A DNA stretch of 64,000 nucleotides from Streptomyces sp. NBC_00190 (GTDB lineage Bacteria; Actinomycetota; Actinomycetes; Streptomycetales; Streptomycetaceae). Of the stretch, positions 44,638 to 53,174 are shown one piece after another. The notes below the pieces were generated by a model, which worked only from the letters and a program-made list of their open reading frames with translations, made no database searches and was not told the origin of the DNA. The number at the start of each line of letters is the position of its first letter. Position 1 is the stretch's first letter. The stretch spans positions 2,108,001-2,172,000 of the forward strand of contig NZ_CP108131.1 in the NCBI RefSeq assembly GCF_036203305.1, in the 5' to 3' direction. The position numbers were made by a program, and so were the translations under genes.

Positions 44638-45345
44638 TTATACCTGCGGGACCGCGCACGCGCCGTCGGGCTCGCACGCCTCGGCCCCGGCGGCCGGCTC
44701 CTCGACCTCGCGCCCGGCCCAGGCCTGCTCCAGGGCGCGGGTGAACACCTCGGCCGGCTGGCCGCCGGAGATCCCGTAGCGGCGGTCGAGAACGAAGAAC
44801 GGCACGGCGTTCGCGCCCAGCTCGGCGGCCTCGCGCTCGTCGGCGCGCACCTGCTCGGCGTAGGCGGAGTCGTCGGCGAGGACGGCGCGGGCCTCGGCCT
44901 CGTCCAGCCCGGCTTCGACGGCGAGCGCGACCAGCACCTCGGGGTCGAAGACGGACCTCTCCTCGCCGAAGTTGGCCCGGTAGGCGAGGTCGAGCAGCTC
45001 CTCCTGGCGGCCGCGGGCGGCGGCCAGGTGCAGCAGGCGGTGGATGTCGAAGGTGTTGCCGTGGTCGCGCCCGTCGGTGCGGTACGTCAGCCCCTCGGCG
45101 CGGGCGCTGGCCGCGACGTGCTCCTCCATGGCGCGCGCCTCGTCGAGGGTGCGGCCGTACTTCTTGGCGAGCATCTCCACGACGGGCGCGGTGACGCCCT
45201 TGGCGCCGTTCGGGTCGAGCTCGAAGGACCGGAAGACGACCTCCACCTCGTCACGGTGCGCGAACTCGGCCAGCCCCTTGGTGAATCGGGCCTTGCCGAT
45301 GTAGCACCAGGGGCAGGCGATGTCGCTCCAGATCTCGACGCGCAT
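44638..45345 (-). CDS. DsbA family oxidoreductase (FrnE-like)
   Basis: A 235-aa cytoplasmic thioredoxin-fold protein. The active site CPWC is at 11-14 (WSDIACPWCYIGK), and the cis-Pro loop is NAVPFFVLDRRYGISGGQ. There is no signal peptide. FrnE-type proteins act in cytoplasmic disulfide exchange and polyketide or redox chemistry. An extra Cys-rich C-terminus (EACEPDGACAV) is unusual and may form a second redox pair. ATG at 45345 has AAGGAT upstream. Confidence 0.9.
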   Translation of the reverse strand: MRVEIWSDIACPWCYIGKARFTKGLAEFAHRDEVEVVFRSFELDPNGAKGVTAPVVEMLAKKYGRTLDEARAMEEHVAASARAEGLTYRTDGRDHGNTFDIHRLLHLAAARGRQEELLDLAYRANFGEERSVFDPEVLVALAVEAGLDEAEARAVLADDSAYAEQVRADEREAAELGANAVPFFVLDRRYGISGGQPAEVFTRALEQAWAGREVEEPAAGAEACEPDGACAVPQV

Positions 45346-45429
45346 GATCCTTCTTCTCTCCGGGTCCGTGGGTGAACGTGACTGAACGCGAATGGAACAG
45401 TTCTGGCTTCAACGAACCGGGGTCACGTC

Positions 45430-45921
45430 TCATTCCCCGGACTGCGGGGCCACCGTGAGCCAGAGGACGAGGTGGGAGCCGGAGCCGGCGGGCTCCGGTT
45501 CCGGGAGCCAGCCGTGGGTGGCGTAGAAGGCCTGGGCGCGGAGGTTGTGCTCGTAGACCTCCAGGCGGACCCGGCGGACGCCGGCGCGGCGCCAGGCGTC
45601 GAGGCAGGCCGCGTGGAGGGCGGCACCGGTGCCGCGCCGCCAGTGCACCGGGTCGACGTGGAGCTGGGTGAGGGTGGTCTCGCCGTCCGCGGTGCGGAAG
45701 GCCGCGACCCCTGTGAGCTCGCCGTCCTGTTCGGCGCACAGGACCCCGCCTTCGGCGGCGGCGCGGGCGACGGCCCGGGACCAGCCCTCGCGGGAGCGGG
45801 CGAGCTCGGCCTCGCCGCCGTAGGCCTCCTCGGGGATCCGGCCCTGGTAGTAGGTGGCACGGGCCCGGGTGTGGAGGGCGGCAATGGCGTCGAGGTCGGC
45901 GGGGCGCGCGATTCTGATCAT
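45430..45921 (-). CDS. GNAT family N-acetyltransferase
   Basis: A 163-aa protein. LTQLHVDPVHWRRGTGAALH carries the acetyl-CoA-binding Arg/Gln-x-x-Gly-x-Gly/Ala signature, and VRLEVYEHNLRAQAFYATHG is the closing GNAT motif. Substrate unknown. ATG at 45921 lacks a ribosome binding site: the terminator of the upstream penicillin-binding gene ends only ~11 bases before it, so translation may depend on a leaderless or read-through transcript. Confidence 0.88.
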   Translation of the reverse strand: MIRIARPADLDAIAALHTRARATYYQGRIPEEAYGGEAELARSREGWSRAVARAAAEGGVLCAEQDGELTGVAAFRTADGETTLTQLHVDPVHWRRGTGAALHAACLDAWRRAGVRRVRLEVYEHNLRAQAFYATHGWLPEPEPAGSGSHLVLWLTVAPQSGE

Positions 45922-45932
45922 GAGAAGGGAAA

Positions 45933-45963
45933 CGCGCCGGGAACCGTGGCGGTTCCCGGCGCG
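45933..45963 (-). terminator. Terminator after the penicillin-binding protein gene
   Basis: A perfect 14-bp stem CGCGCCGGGAACCG/CGGTTCCCGGCGCG with a 3-nt loop, followed on the minus strand by TTTCCCTTCTC. It lies between the PBP stop (45985) and the GNAT ATG (45921). Confidence 0.85.
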
Positions 45964-45984
45964 CCGCGTGCGCTGCCCGCGTGG

Positions 45985-47433
45985 CTACTTCTTCAGCCAC
46001 GCCTCCATCATCTTCTGGGCGATGGGGGCGGCCAGCTTGCCGCCGCCGATCTCGGAGCGGTCGGTGTCCGAGTTCTCGATCACCACGGCCACGGCGATCT
46101 GCTTGCCGTTCGCCTTGCCGTACGAGGTGAACCAGGCCAGCGGCGCGAGGCTGTTGTTGACGCCGCGCTGGGCGGTGCCCGTCTTGCCGCCCACCTCGGC
46201 GCCCGCCACCTGGGCCGGCTTGCCGCCGCCCTCGGTGGCGACCGTCCGCATCGCGTCGCGGATCATCGAGGCCGTCTTCTCGCTCATGACCTGCTGGGAC
46301 TTGGGGTCCTTGAAGCTCTCCAGCACGTTGCCGTTGGCGTCGGTGACCTCGGCGACCATGTGGGGGGCGACGAGCTTGCCGCCGTTCTCGATCGCGGCCG
46401 TGACCATCGCCATCTGGAGCGGGGTGGCCTGGACGTCGAACTGGCCGATACCGGTCTGCGCGACCTGGTCGACCGACATCTTCTTCGCCGGGTACTTGCT
46501 CGCCGGGTTGGTGCGGACCGGGGTGTCGATCTGCACGTTGAAGCCGAGCTTCTCCGCCGTCGCGCGCATCTTGTCCTGGCCCAGCTTGGAGGCGAGCTCC
46601 GCGAAGACGTTGTTGCAGGACAGCCGCAGGGCGGTACGCACCGAAACGTTGTTGCAGGCCGCGGAGCCGGCCTCGCTCGGCAGCAGGGTGCGGGTGCCGG
46701 GGATGGTGTACGGGTCGGAGATGCCGGTCGGCTGGTCGATGCCGGTGACGAGGCCGTTCTCGATCGCCGCGGCGAGGGTGACGAGCTTGAAGGTGGAGCC
46801 CGGTGCCTGGGGCTTGCGCAGGGCCACGTTCTCCATGGCCTTGCCCTTGTCGGCGGAGAGCTCCGTCCAGGCCTGCTCGTCGTTGGCGCCGGTGATGCGG
46901 CCCGGGTCGAAGGAGGGGTTGTTCACCACACCGAGGATCTGGCCGGTCGCGGGGTCGATGGCCACGGCGGCGCCCTGCTTGCCCTGCAGCGCGTCGTAGG
47001 CGGCCTTCTGTACGTCCTTGTCAATGGTGGTCAGGACGTTGCCCGGGGCGGCACGCTTGTTCGTGAGCGTGTCCATCACGGTCTTCAGCCGGCTGTCGGA
47101 GCCGTTGAGGACGTTCTTGTAGATGCCCTCCAGCATGCTCGTGCCGTAGGCCTGGGAGCTGTAGCCGGTGATCGGCGCGTAGAGGGGACCGTCGGTATAC
47201 GTCCGCTTGTAGCCGAAGTCCTTGCCGCCCGTCTTCGTCGAACCGGTGATCGCCTCCCCGCCCACGATGATGTTGCCCAGCGGGTTCTCGTACTGCCCGA
47301 TGAGGTTCCGTCGGTTGTGCTGGTCGTCTGCGAGGGCCTGGCCTTGGTATGCCTGCACCCAGGTGACACGGACCAGCAGGGCCAGCACCAGAAGCAGACA
47401 GAAGACCGACGCGCGCCTGATCGTCTTGTTCAT
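45985..47433 (-). CDS. Penicillin-binding protein (class B, PbpA-like transpeptidase)
   Basis: A 482-aa membrane-anchored transpeptidase. A short cytoplasmic N-terminus and one helix (~7-27) precede a PBP-dimer region with LIGQYENPLGNIIVGG. The catalytic core has Ser213-x-x-Lys216 in PGSTFK, SxN in SCNN, and KTG in GGKTGTAQ. It crosslinks peptidoglycan during elongation or sporulation. ATG at 47433 follows the short open leader; a strong terminator follows the gene. Streptomyces has several such paralogues, and a lone copy without ftsW/rodA is one of the accessory types. Confidence 0.93.
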   Translation of the reverse strand: MNKTIRRASVFCLLLVLALLVRVTWVQAYQGQALADDQHNRRNLIGQYENPLGNIIVGGEAITGSTKTGGKDFGYKRTYTDGPLYAPITGYSSQAYGTSMLEGIYKNVLNGSDSRLKTVMDTLTNKRAAPGNVLTTIDKDVQKAAYDALQGKQGAAVAIDPATGQILGVVNNPSFDPGRITGANDEQAWTELSADKGKAMENVALRKPQAPGSTFKLVTLAAAIENGLVTGIDQPTGISDPYTIPGTRTLLPSEAGSAACNNVSVRTALRLSCNNVFAELASKLGQDKMRATAEKLGFNVQIDTPVRTNPASKYPAKKMSVDQVAQTGIGQFDVQATPLQMAMVTAAIENGGKLVAPHMVAEVTDANGNVLESFKDPKSQQVMSEKTASMIRDAMRTVATEGGGKPAQVAGAEVGGKTGTAQRGVNNSLAPLAWFTSYGKANGKQIAVAVVIENSDTDRSEIGGGKLAAPIAQKMMEAWLKK

Positions 47434-47495
47434 CCCCCAGAAGGACGTCCCAGTGGCCGCAGGCGTTCCGCTCTGCCCCGATTGTGGCGGGGTTC

Positions 47496-48281
47496 TCAGC
47501 TTTTCTTCATGAAGCCGCCCTCGTAGGCCGCGATGACCGCCTGGGTGCGGTCGCGGGCCCCGGTCTTGGCGAGAACGGACGCGACGTGGGTCTTGACCGT
47601 CTGCGGGCCGACCCCGAGGCGCTCGCTCATCTCGTGGTTGGACAGGCCGGTGGCCATCAGCCGCAGTACGTCGGCCTCGCGGTCGGTGAGCCGGGCCACC
47701 CAGGGCGCGGCGGGCGGGGCGGCCGAAGTGTGGGCCGCGGCGAGGGAGCGGACGGCGGCCGGGAAGAGCAGCGAGTCGCCTCGGGCGACGAGGCGGACGG
47801 CGCCGATCAGCTCGTCGGGATCGGCCCGTTTGAGGAGGAAGCCGGCGGCTCCCGCGCGCAGCGCCCCGTAGACGTAGGAGTCGTTCTCGAAGGTGGTGAC
47901 GACCACGATGCGGGGCGGCTCGGCCATCGTGGCGAGGATCTGCTCGGTGGCCCGGATCCCGTCGATCTCGGGCATCCGGACATCCATCAGCACCACGTCG
48001 GGGGCGAGGGAGCGGACCAGCGGGACGGCCTGCGCCCCGGTCGCCGCCTCGCCGACGACCTCCAGGTCCGGTTCGGCTTCGAGGATGACCCGCAAGGCGG
48101 TGCGGACCATCCGCTCGTCGTCGCAGAGCACGATGCGCAGCGGCGGGCGGCCCGTCGGCGGCGAGGGCGGGGGCACGGTCGCGGTCGGGTCCGTGATCGG
48201 GGCCGGGGCCCGGGGCGGGGGCGGGGGCGGGGGCGGGGGCACGGTCGCGGCCGTGATCGGGGTCGGGGTCGGCTCGGTCAT
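47496..48281 (-). CDS. NarL/LuxR-type response regulator with proline-rich N-terminus
   Basis: About 261 aa. Residues 1-60 are a Pro/Thr-rich disordered segment with nine consecutive prolines. The receiver (~62-180) has VLCDDERMVR and the phosphoacceptor Asp in PDVVLMDVRMP, then VVTTFEND and LLKRADP. The LuxR-type HTH is ~195-255 (LTDREADVLRLMATGLSNHE). ATG at 48281 overlaps the kinase stop. It would be phosphorylated by the upstream kinase and act as a transcription factor; target genes likely include its own operon. The N-terminal tail is an unusual addition. Confidence 0.92.
   Translation of the reverse strand: MTEPTPTPITAATVPPPPPPPPPRAPAPITDPTATVPPPSPPTGRPPLRIVLCDDERMVRTALRVILEAEPDLEVVGEAATGAQAVPLVRSLAPDVVLMDVRMPEIDGIRATEQILATMAEPPRIVVVTTFENDSYVYGALRAGAAGFLLKRADPDELIGAVRLVARGDSLLFPAAVRSLAAAHTSAAPPAAPWVARLTDREADVLRLMATGLSNHEMSERLGVGPQTVKTHVASVLAKTGARDRTQAVIAAYEGGFMKKS
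48217..48240. repeat. GGGGGC hexanucleotide repeat (4 copies) in the response-regulator gene
   Basis: Four perfect units (preceded by a shorter GGGGC) encode the polyproline run near the response regulator's N-terminus on the minus strand. A length change of one unit adds or removes two prolines in frame. Confidence 0.85.
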
Positions 48282-49564
48282 CGGCCGTCTCCGGCGAGCG
48301 GCAGGACGGCACGCAGCCGCCACAGGCCCTCATACGGGCCGGCCTCGACCCGGCCGCCGAGCAGCGCGGCCCGTTCGGCGGCGCCGCGCAGGCCGCGGCC
48401 GCCGGTGGTGCGGGGCTCCAGGCTCTCCGGTGCGGCGGGCGGATTGGTCATGGTGATCTCCAGTTCACGGTGTCCGGTCTCTGCCCCGGCCTGGACGCGT
48501 ATCCGCAGTTCCACGGGGCCCGCGCCGTGGCGCAGCGCGTTGCTGAGGCCCTCCTGCACGATCCGGTACGCCTCCCGGGAGGCGATCGCCGGCAGCCGGG
48601 CCCAGTCCCCGACGGGGCCGGGGTCCTGGCGGGCGGTGACGGTGGTGTCCGCGGCCCGGGTGCGGGCCAGCAGTCCGTCGAGGTCGGCGGCCAGGGTCGG
48701 CGCGGGCGCGGCGTCCGGCCGGGCCGCGTCCCCGTCACGCAGCAGGCCCAGTACCGCGTCCAGCTCGCCCACCGTCCGCCGAGTGGTGTCCTCGATCGCG
48801 GCCAGCGCCTCCCGTACGAAGTCGGGGTCGCGCTCCAGCACCCGCCGTGCGGCGCTCGCCTGGAGGGTGACGGCGCTCAGCGCGTGCCCGACCGCGTCGT
48901 GCAGCTCCCGGGCGAGCCGGTTGCGCACGGCCAGGTCGGCGGCCCGCTCCTCCGCGGCGGCCAGCCGGTCCGCCCCGGTCGGCCCGAGCAGTACGGGCGC
49001 CAGCCGGGCCAGGAGCGCCCCGGCCCCTGCGGCGCACAGGACGAGCCCGGCCAGCATGCCCGTCCCGAGCGCGGGGGCCACGTACGGACCGACCCCCAGG
49101 GAGAACCAGCCCAGCCCGAGCCTGGCAGCCTCGAGTCGGCTCACGAGCGGCAGCGTGATCAGCACCACCGCCATGGGCGGGACGGCGAGGCTCATCCCGC
49201 TGATCAGCGCGCCGACCCCCAGGTGGAGGGTCCACCAGGCGGAGGTCCGCCCCCGGGCGGACCAGGACCGCGCGGGCCCCTCGGCGAGCCGCTCCCCCGG
49301 CACCCCGCACATGGCCCGGACGGCGGTCACCGACAGCGGCCGGACCAGCCCGAACACGGCGGTGGCCGCGGCCAGCGGCAGGGCGGCCGCGTAGGCGACG
49401 AGGGAAAGCGGGAAAGAGCTGAAGGCGTTCTTCCCGCCGGCCGCCATACCGACCCCCACCTGGGCGAGGAGGAAGTACGGCATGAGCAGGGCCCCGCCGA
49501 GTATCAGGTGGACCCAGCGCAGCCGCGCCCGCGCACCCAGGAGCCGGCCCAGACCGTCGCGCAT
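48278..49564 (-). CDS. Sensor histidine kinase (NarX/LiaS-like class)
   Basis: A 428-aa membrane kinase. Five or so helices in residues 1-190 form the input domain. The dimerisation helix holds the phosphorylated His in LARELHDAVGHALS. The HATPase_c domain has GLSNALRHG (N box) and TGGRGLRGAAERAALLGG (G box), typical of the HisKA_3 family that pairs with NarL/LuxR regulators. ATG 49564 overlaps the preceding stop by one base; its own stop overlaps the response regulator. The signal is unknown; the membrane-embedded input suggests a cell-envelope or lipid cue. Confidence 0.92.
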   Translation of the reverse strand: MRDGLGRLLGARARLRWVHLILGGALLMPYFLLAQVGVGMAAGGKNAFSSFPLSLVAYAAALPLAAATAVFGLVRPLSVTAVRAMCGVPGERLAEGPARSWSARGRTSAWWTLHLGVGALISGMSLAVPPMAVVLITLPLVSRLEAARLGLGWFSLGVGPYVAPALGTGMLAGLVLCAAGAGALLARLAPVLLGPTGADRLAAAEERAADLAVRNRLARELHDAVGHALSAVTLQASAARRVLERDPDFVREALAAIEDTTRRTVGELDAVLGLLRDGDAARPDAAPAPTLAADLDGLLARTRAADTTVTARQDPGPVGDWARLPAIASREAYRIVQEGLSNALRHGAGPVELRIRVQAGAETGHRELEITMTNPPAAPESLEPRTTGGRGLRGAAERAALLGGRVEAGPYEGLWRLRAVLPLAGDGR

Positions 49565-50547
49565 CACGCCTCGCGGCGGGATATGAGGAATCGCGTGAGG
49601 ACAGTGGCGGCGAGCGACCCGGTGATCATCTGGCCAGCGTAGGTCAGCAAGATCGCGGCCGTAGGCCCTTCGCCGCCGTCCAACTGCGGTCCCAGCGAGG
49701 TGGTCAGCATCCACGCCCCCCAGCTCAGCGTCGCCCCCGCGCCGATCCAGGCGAGGCCGAGCGGCCATCGCGCCCGCACGTCCCCGCCGCGGGCCAGGAG
49801 CAGTGCCCCGGCTCCGGCCGCGAGCGCGCACATCCCGTGGGCCGCGGACACCACGGCTGTCTCCGCCGAGTACGCGGCCGCCCGCTCGGCGCCCAGCCAG
49901 GCCGTACCGCCGAAGGCCCAGTACGCGTACACAGCCGAGACCGCCAGACCTGTCGCCGCAGCGGCTCCCGCCACCACCCCCGTGGATGACGGGAGCCGCT
50001 GCCCCAGCACGCCCTGCCAGCGCCTGCCCCAGCGCTCCCGCGCATAGGGCACGAACAGCCCGGCCAGGGCGAGTCCTTGAATGGTGAAACCGGCGTAGAC
50101 GACGTTGAACACCCACGGGTCCAGGAAGGGCTCCTGGGCTGCCTTCGCGACCCCGTCCAGCCCGAAGCCGAGCCCCCGGACCAGCAGTTGGCCCGGGAAC
50201 CCGAGAAGGATCGGAGTCAGCAGCCCGGAGGCGACGAAGACCGGGACGGTCAGCAGCCAGGCCGGGAACCGTATGCCCGAGGGCCGGGTGAGCACCAGTA
50301 CGAGCAGGATCACGCAGGCGTCCATGGCCAGCGTGACGGAGTTGGCCGCGGCGAAGAACAGCCCGGGCTCGCGGAGCACACTGCCGTCCGGTATCCCGAC
50401 GTGGCTCCCGGCCAGCCAAGCGCTCTTGAGGGTCAGATACGGCACGGTGGCCGCCAGGGCCACCACCCGCAGGACGCGCCGCCCGGTGCCCAGGGAAGGG
50501 ACCGGCGGCTGCGTCGCGTGCGTCGTGGGAACGGCTCGTGTGGTCAT
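49564..50547 (-). CDS. Polytopic membrane protein of the histidine-kinase operon
   Basis: A 327-aa protein with about eight hydrophobic segments and no soluble domain. It starts the operon followed by the histidine kinase and response regulator, with a one-base stop/start overlap. No known transporter motif is visible. It may help sense the signal or be controlled by the pair. GTG/ATG choice: ATG 50547 is the only suitable start after the Thr-rich N-terminus (MTTRAVPTTH). Confidence 0.8.
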   Translation of the reverse strand: MTTRAVPTTHATQPPVPSLGTGRRVLRVVALAATVPYLTLKSAWLAGSHVGIPDGSVLREPGLFFAAANSVTLAMDACVILLVLVLTRPSGIRFPAWLLTVPVFVASGLLTPILLGFPGQLLVRGLGFGLDGVAKAAQEPFLDPWVFNVVYAGFTIQGLALAGLFVPYARERWGRRWQGVLGQRLPSSTGVVAGAAAATGLAVSAVYAYWAFGGTAWLGAERAAAYSAETAVVSAAHGMCALAAGAGALLLARGGDVRARWPLGLAWIGAGATLSWGAWMLTTSLGPQLDGGEGPTAAILLTYAGQMITGSLAATVLTRFLISRREA

Positions 50548-50654
50548 GACTCAACGGTCCCGCGCGCGCCGCTCCGCCACCTCCCCCTCGAAGGGGAACC
50601 GCCTCCCCCGGGCGGGGGAGGAACCACCCCCTCCACCGCACCACTTGCACCGCC

Positions 50655-51437
50655 TCACATGCGCCGCGTCACCACCGACAGCCGGTCCCGCGCCTCGAAC
50701 AGCGCCGCCTTGATGGCCTGCTCGTGCCCGTCCGTCAGCCGGGCGACCGGCACCGAGCAGCTCACCGCGTCCCGCGCCGGCGTCCGGTACGGCACCGCGA
50801 CCCCGAAGCAGCGCAGCCCGAGCGTGTTCTCCTCCCGGTCCACCGCGTACCCCTGCTCCCGCACCAGCGCCAGCTCCTCGATGAGCCGCTCCCGGTCGGT
50901 GACGGTGTGCTCGGTGACGGCCTCCAGCCGCCGCGGCAGGAGGGCGCGTACCTCGTCGTCGGTGTGCGTGGCCAGCAGCGCCTTGCCGAGCGCGGTCGAG
51001 TGGACGGGCAGCCGCCGCCCGACCCGTGTGAAGGGCCGCAGGTAGTGCTGGGACTGGCGGGTCGCGAGGTACACCACGCTCGTCCCGTCCATCCGGGCCA
51101 GGTGAATGGTCTCCGTCGTGTCGTCGGAGAGCCGGTCCAGCGTGGGCCGGGCGGCCGCGACCACCTCGTCGCCGTCGATGTACGAGCTGCCGACCAGCAG
51201 CGCCCGGACGCCGATGCCGTACCGCGTGCCCGTCGCGTCCGTCTCCACCCACCCCAGGTTCACCAGGGTGCGCAGCAGCATGTACAGGCTGGACTTGGGC
51301 AGGGAGAGGTCGTTCTGGATGTCGGCGAGGCTGTGCAGTCCGGGCCGTGCCGCGAAGTGCTCCAGCAACAGGACCGTCCGCACCGCCGATTTGACCGGCG
51401 ATGCCGGGGCCGCACTTCCCGACTCGGTCGTCGTCAT
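50655..51437 (-). CDS. IclR family transcriptional regulator
   Basis: A 260-aa regulator. The winged HTH is ~15-75 (AVRTVLLLEHFAARPGLHSL, SLPKSSLYMLLRTLV). The effector domain has IHLARMDGTSVVYLATRQ and GRRLPVHSTALGKALLA, the IclR signature. ATG at 51437 (MTTTESG) is chosen. It is divergent from the ketoglutarate-semialdehyde-dehydrogenase-like gene, with a perfect inverted repeat in the shared promoter region, so it is probably its regulator, sensing a sugar-acid or related catabolite. Confidence 0.93.
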   Translation of the reverse strand: MTTTESGSAAPASPVKSAVRTVLLLEHFAARPGLHSLADIQNDLSLPKSSLYMLLRTLVNLGWVETDATGTRYGIGVRALLVGSSYIDGDEVVAAARPTLDRLSDDTTETIHLARMDGTSVVYLATRQSQHYLRPFTRVGRRLPVHSTALGKALLATHTDDEVRALLPRRLEAVTEHTVTDRERLIEELALVREQGYAVDREENTLGLRCFGVAVPYRTPARDAVSCSVPVARLTDGHEQAIKAALFEARDRLSVVTRRM

Positions 51438-51527
51438 ACGCCTGCTTCCCCTCGGGTCGCCTCTTGTCACGCGGAGGACGCGGAAATAGAGTCCGCAGCA
51501 GATGTGATCATTCATCCACCGGAACGG

Positions 51528-51545
51528 CGTTCAGAATACTGAACG
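51528..51545. promoter_or_regulatory. Inverted-repeat operator CGTTCAG-AATA-CTGAACG
   Basis: Perfect 7-4-7 inverted repeat, 20 bp upstream of the aldehyde dehydrogenase ATG and ~90 bp from the iclR start. It suits IclR-type binding and would block the dehydrogenase promoter. Confidence 0.75.
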
Positions 51546-51564
51546 ATCCAGGAGGCAGTGGGCC

Positions 51565-53097
51565 ATGACAACGACACCAGTCTGGAGTGTGGACCCCCGC
51601 ACCGGGAAGCAGCGCGAGCAGGTTGCGGTGGAGGCCACATCCCGCGAGGTGGACGAAGCCGTACAGGCCGCCCACGCGGCCCGTGGCGCGCTCGCCGACG
51701 CCACCGCCCGCGCCGCCTTCCTGCGCACCGCCGCCACGCTGCTCGACGAGGCCGCCGCGCACGTCATCGAGGCCGCGGACGCCGAGACCGCGCTCGGCCC
51801 GGGCCGGCTCACCGGCGAACTCGCCCGCACCACCGGCCAGCTGCGCGCCTTCGCCGACGCCGTGGACGAGGGGGCCTACCTCGACATCCGGATCGACCGC
51901 GCCGACCCCTCCCTCAGCCCCCCGCGCCCCGAACTGCGCCGCTACAAGGTGCCGCTGGGCGTGGTCGCGGTCTACGCCGCCTCCAACTTCCCGCTCGCCT
52001 TCTCCGTCCCCGGCGGGGACACCGCGAGCGCACTGGCCGCCGGCTGCCCGGTGGTCGTCAAGGCGCATCCCGACCACCCGGCCACCTCCGAGCTGTGCGC
52101 CTCGCTGCTGCGCCGGGCGGCCGTCGCCGCCGGGCTCCCGGCCGACGTGGTCGCCATGGTCCACGGGTTCGACGCCGGCCTGGAGCTGATCCGCCACCCG
52201 CTGGTGTCCGCCGCCGGATTCACCGGTTCCATCCGGGGCGGGCGGGCCCTGTTCGACGCGGCCGCCGCCCGGCCCGTGCCCATCCCCTTCCACGGCGAAC
52301 TCGGCTCCCTCAACCCCGTCGTGGTCACCCCGGCCGCGGCCGCCGAGCGCGCCGAGGAGATCGGCAGCGGGCTCGCGGGCTCGGTCACCCTCGGCGTCGG
52401 CCAGTTCTGCGTGAAGCCCGGCCTGGTCCTGGTCCCCGAGGGTGCGGCGGGCGACCGCCTGACCGGCGCGCTCACCAAGGCGCTCGGGGAGACCGAGCCG
52501 GGGGTGCTGCTCGACCACCGGATGCGGGAGAACTTCGTCTCCGGCGTCCGTGAGCGGGCCGCGCTGCCCGGCGTCGACGCGCCCGTCACGCCGGGCTCCG
52601 GCGGGGAGCACACGGTCGGAGCGGGCTATCTGACCGTACCGGCCGCCCGCCTCCTCGACAGCGCCCCGGACGCGGGGTACGAGGTACTGCTGGAGGAGTG
52701 CTTCGGTCCCGTGACCGTCGTCGTGCGGTACGCCGACCAGCGCGAGGCCGGCGCGGTGCTCGGGCGGCTCGCCGGGAACCTGAGCGCCACCCTCCAGCTG
52801 TCGCAGGCCGAGACCGAGGGGGAGCCGGGCCCCGCCTCCGAGCTGATCGCGCAGGTCACGGGACTGGCGGGCCGGATCGTCGTGAACGGCTGGCCGACCG
52901 GCGTCGCGGTTGCCCCGGCGCAGCACCACGGCGGCCCGTACCCGGCGGCCACCTCGCACTCCACCTCCGTCGGCGGGACGGCGATCGAGCGCTGGCTGCG
53001 GCCGGTGGCGTACCAGTCGGTGGCGGACCCCCTCCTTCCGCCCGAGCTGCGCGAGGCCAACCCGCTGGGGCTGCCGCGCCGCGTGACGGGGACCTGA
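51565..53097 (+). CDS. Aldehyde dehydrogenase (NADP+), alpha-ketoglutarate semialdehyde dehydrogenase-like
   Basis: A 510-aa ALDH superfamily protein. VPLGVVAVYAASNFPLAFSV and GDTASALAAGCPVVVKAHP form the cofactor region; the general-base Glu is in PFHGELGSLNPV and the catalytic Cys in LGVGQFCVKPGL. These match the 2,5-dioxovalerate dehydrogenase group, which ends sugar-acid, hydroxyproline and arabinose oxidation by making 2-oxoglutarate. ATG at 51565 follows GGAGG. It is divergent from iclR and has a palindromic operator. No upstream sugar-acid dehydratases adjoin, so the source substrate is unclear. Confidence 0.9.
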   Translation: MTTTPVWSVDPRTGKQREQVAVEATSREVDEAVQAAHAARGALADATARAAFLRTAATLLDEAAAHVIEAADAETALGPGRLTGELARTTGQLRAFADAVDEGAYLDIRIDRADPSLSPPRPELRRYKVPLGVVAVYAASNFPLAFSVPGGDTASALAAGCPVVVKAHPDHPATSELCASLLRRAAVAAGLPADVVAMVHGFDAGLELIRHPLVSAAGFTGSIRGGRALFDAAAARPVPIPFHGELGSLNPVVVTPAAAAERAEEIGSGLAGSVTLGVGQFCVKPGLVLVPEGAAGDRLTGALTKALGETEPGVLLDHRMRENFVSGVRERAALPGVDAPVTPGSGGEHTVGAGYLTVPAARLLDSAPDAGYEVLLEECFGPVTVVVRYADQREAGAVLGRLAGNLSATLQLSQAETEGEPGPASELIAQVTGLAGRIVVNGWPTGVAVAPAQHHGGPYPAATSHSTSVGGTAIERWLRPVAYQSVADPLLPPELREANPLGLPRRVTGT

Positions 53098-53143
53098 GGA
53101 GGCCCGGCCGGCCTGCCCGGGGGCGCCGGTAAATCCGTTGCCC

Positions 53144-53162
53144 GCCCCGCCCCCGGCGGGGC
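53144..53162. terminator. Short GC hairpin before the 73-aa gene
   Basis: GCCCCGCC-CCC-GGCGGGGC, 8-bp stem, 46 bp past the dehydrogenase stop and 12 bp before the next ATG. It may end the dehydrogenase transcript or occlude the next gene's start. Confidence 0.5.
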
Positions 53163-53174
53163 AGGCTGCGGCTC

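Noticed and set aside
45366..45387. PHO-box-like repeats (minus strand) before the FrnE-like gene
   Set aside because: Two GTTCA units with 10-nt phase and no third unit; not convincing.
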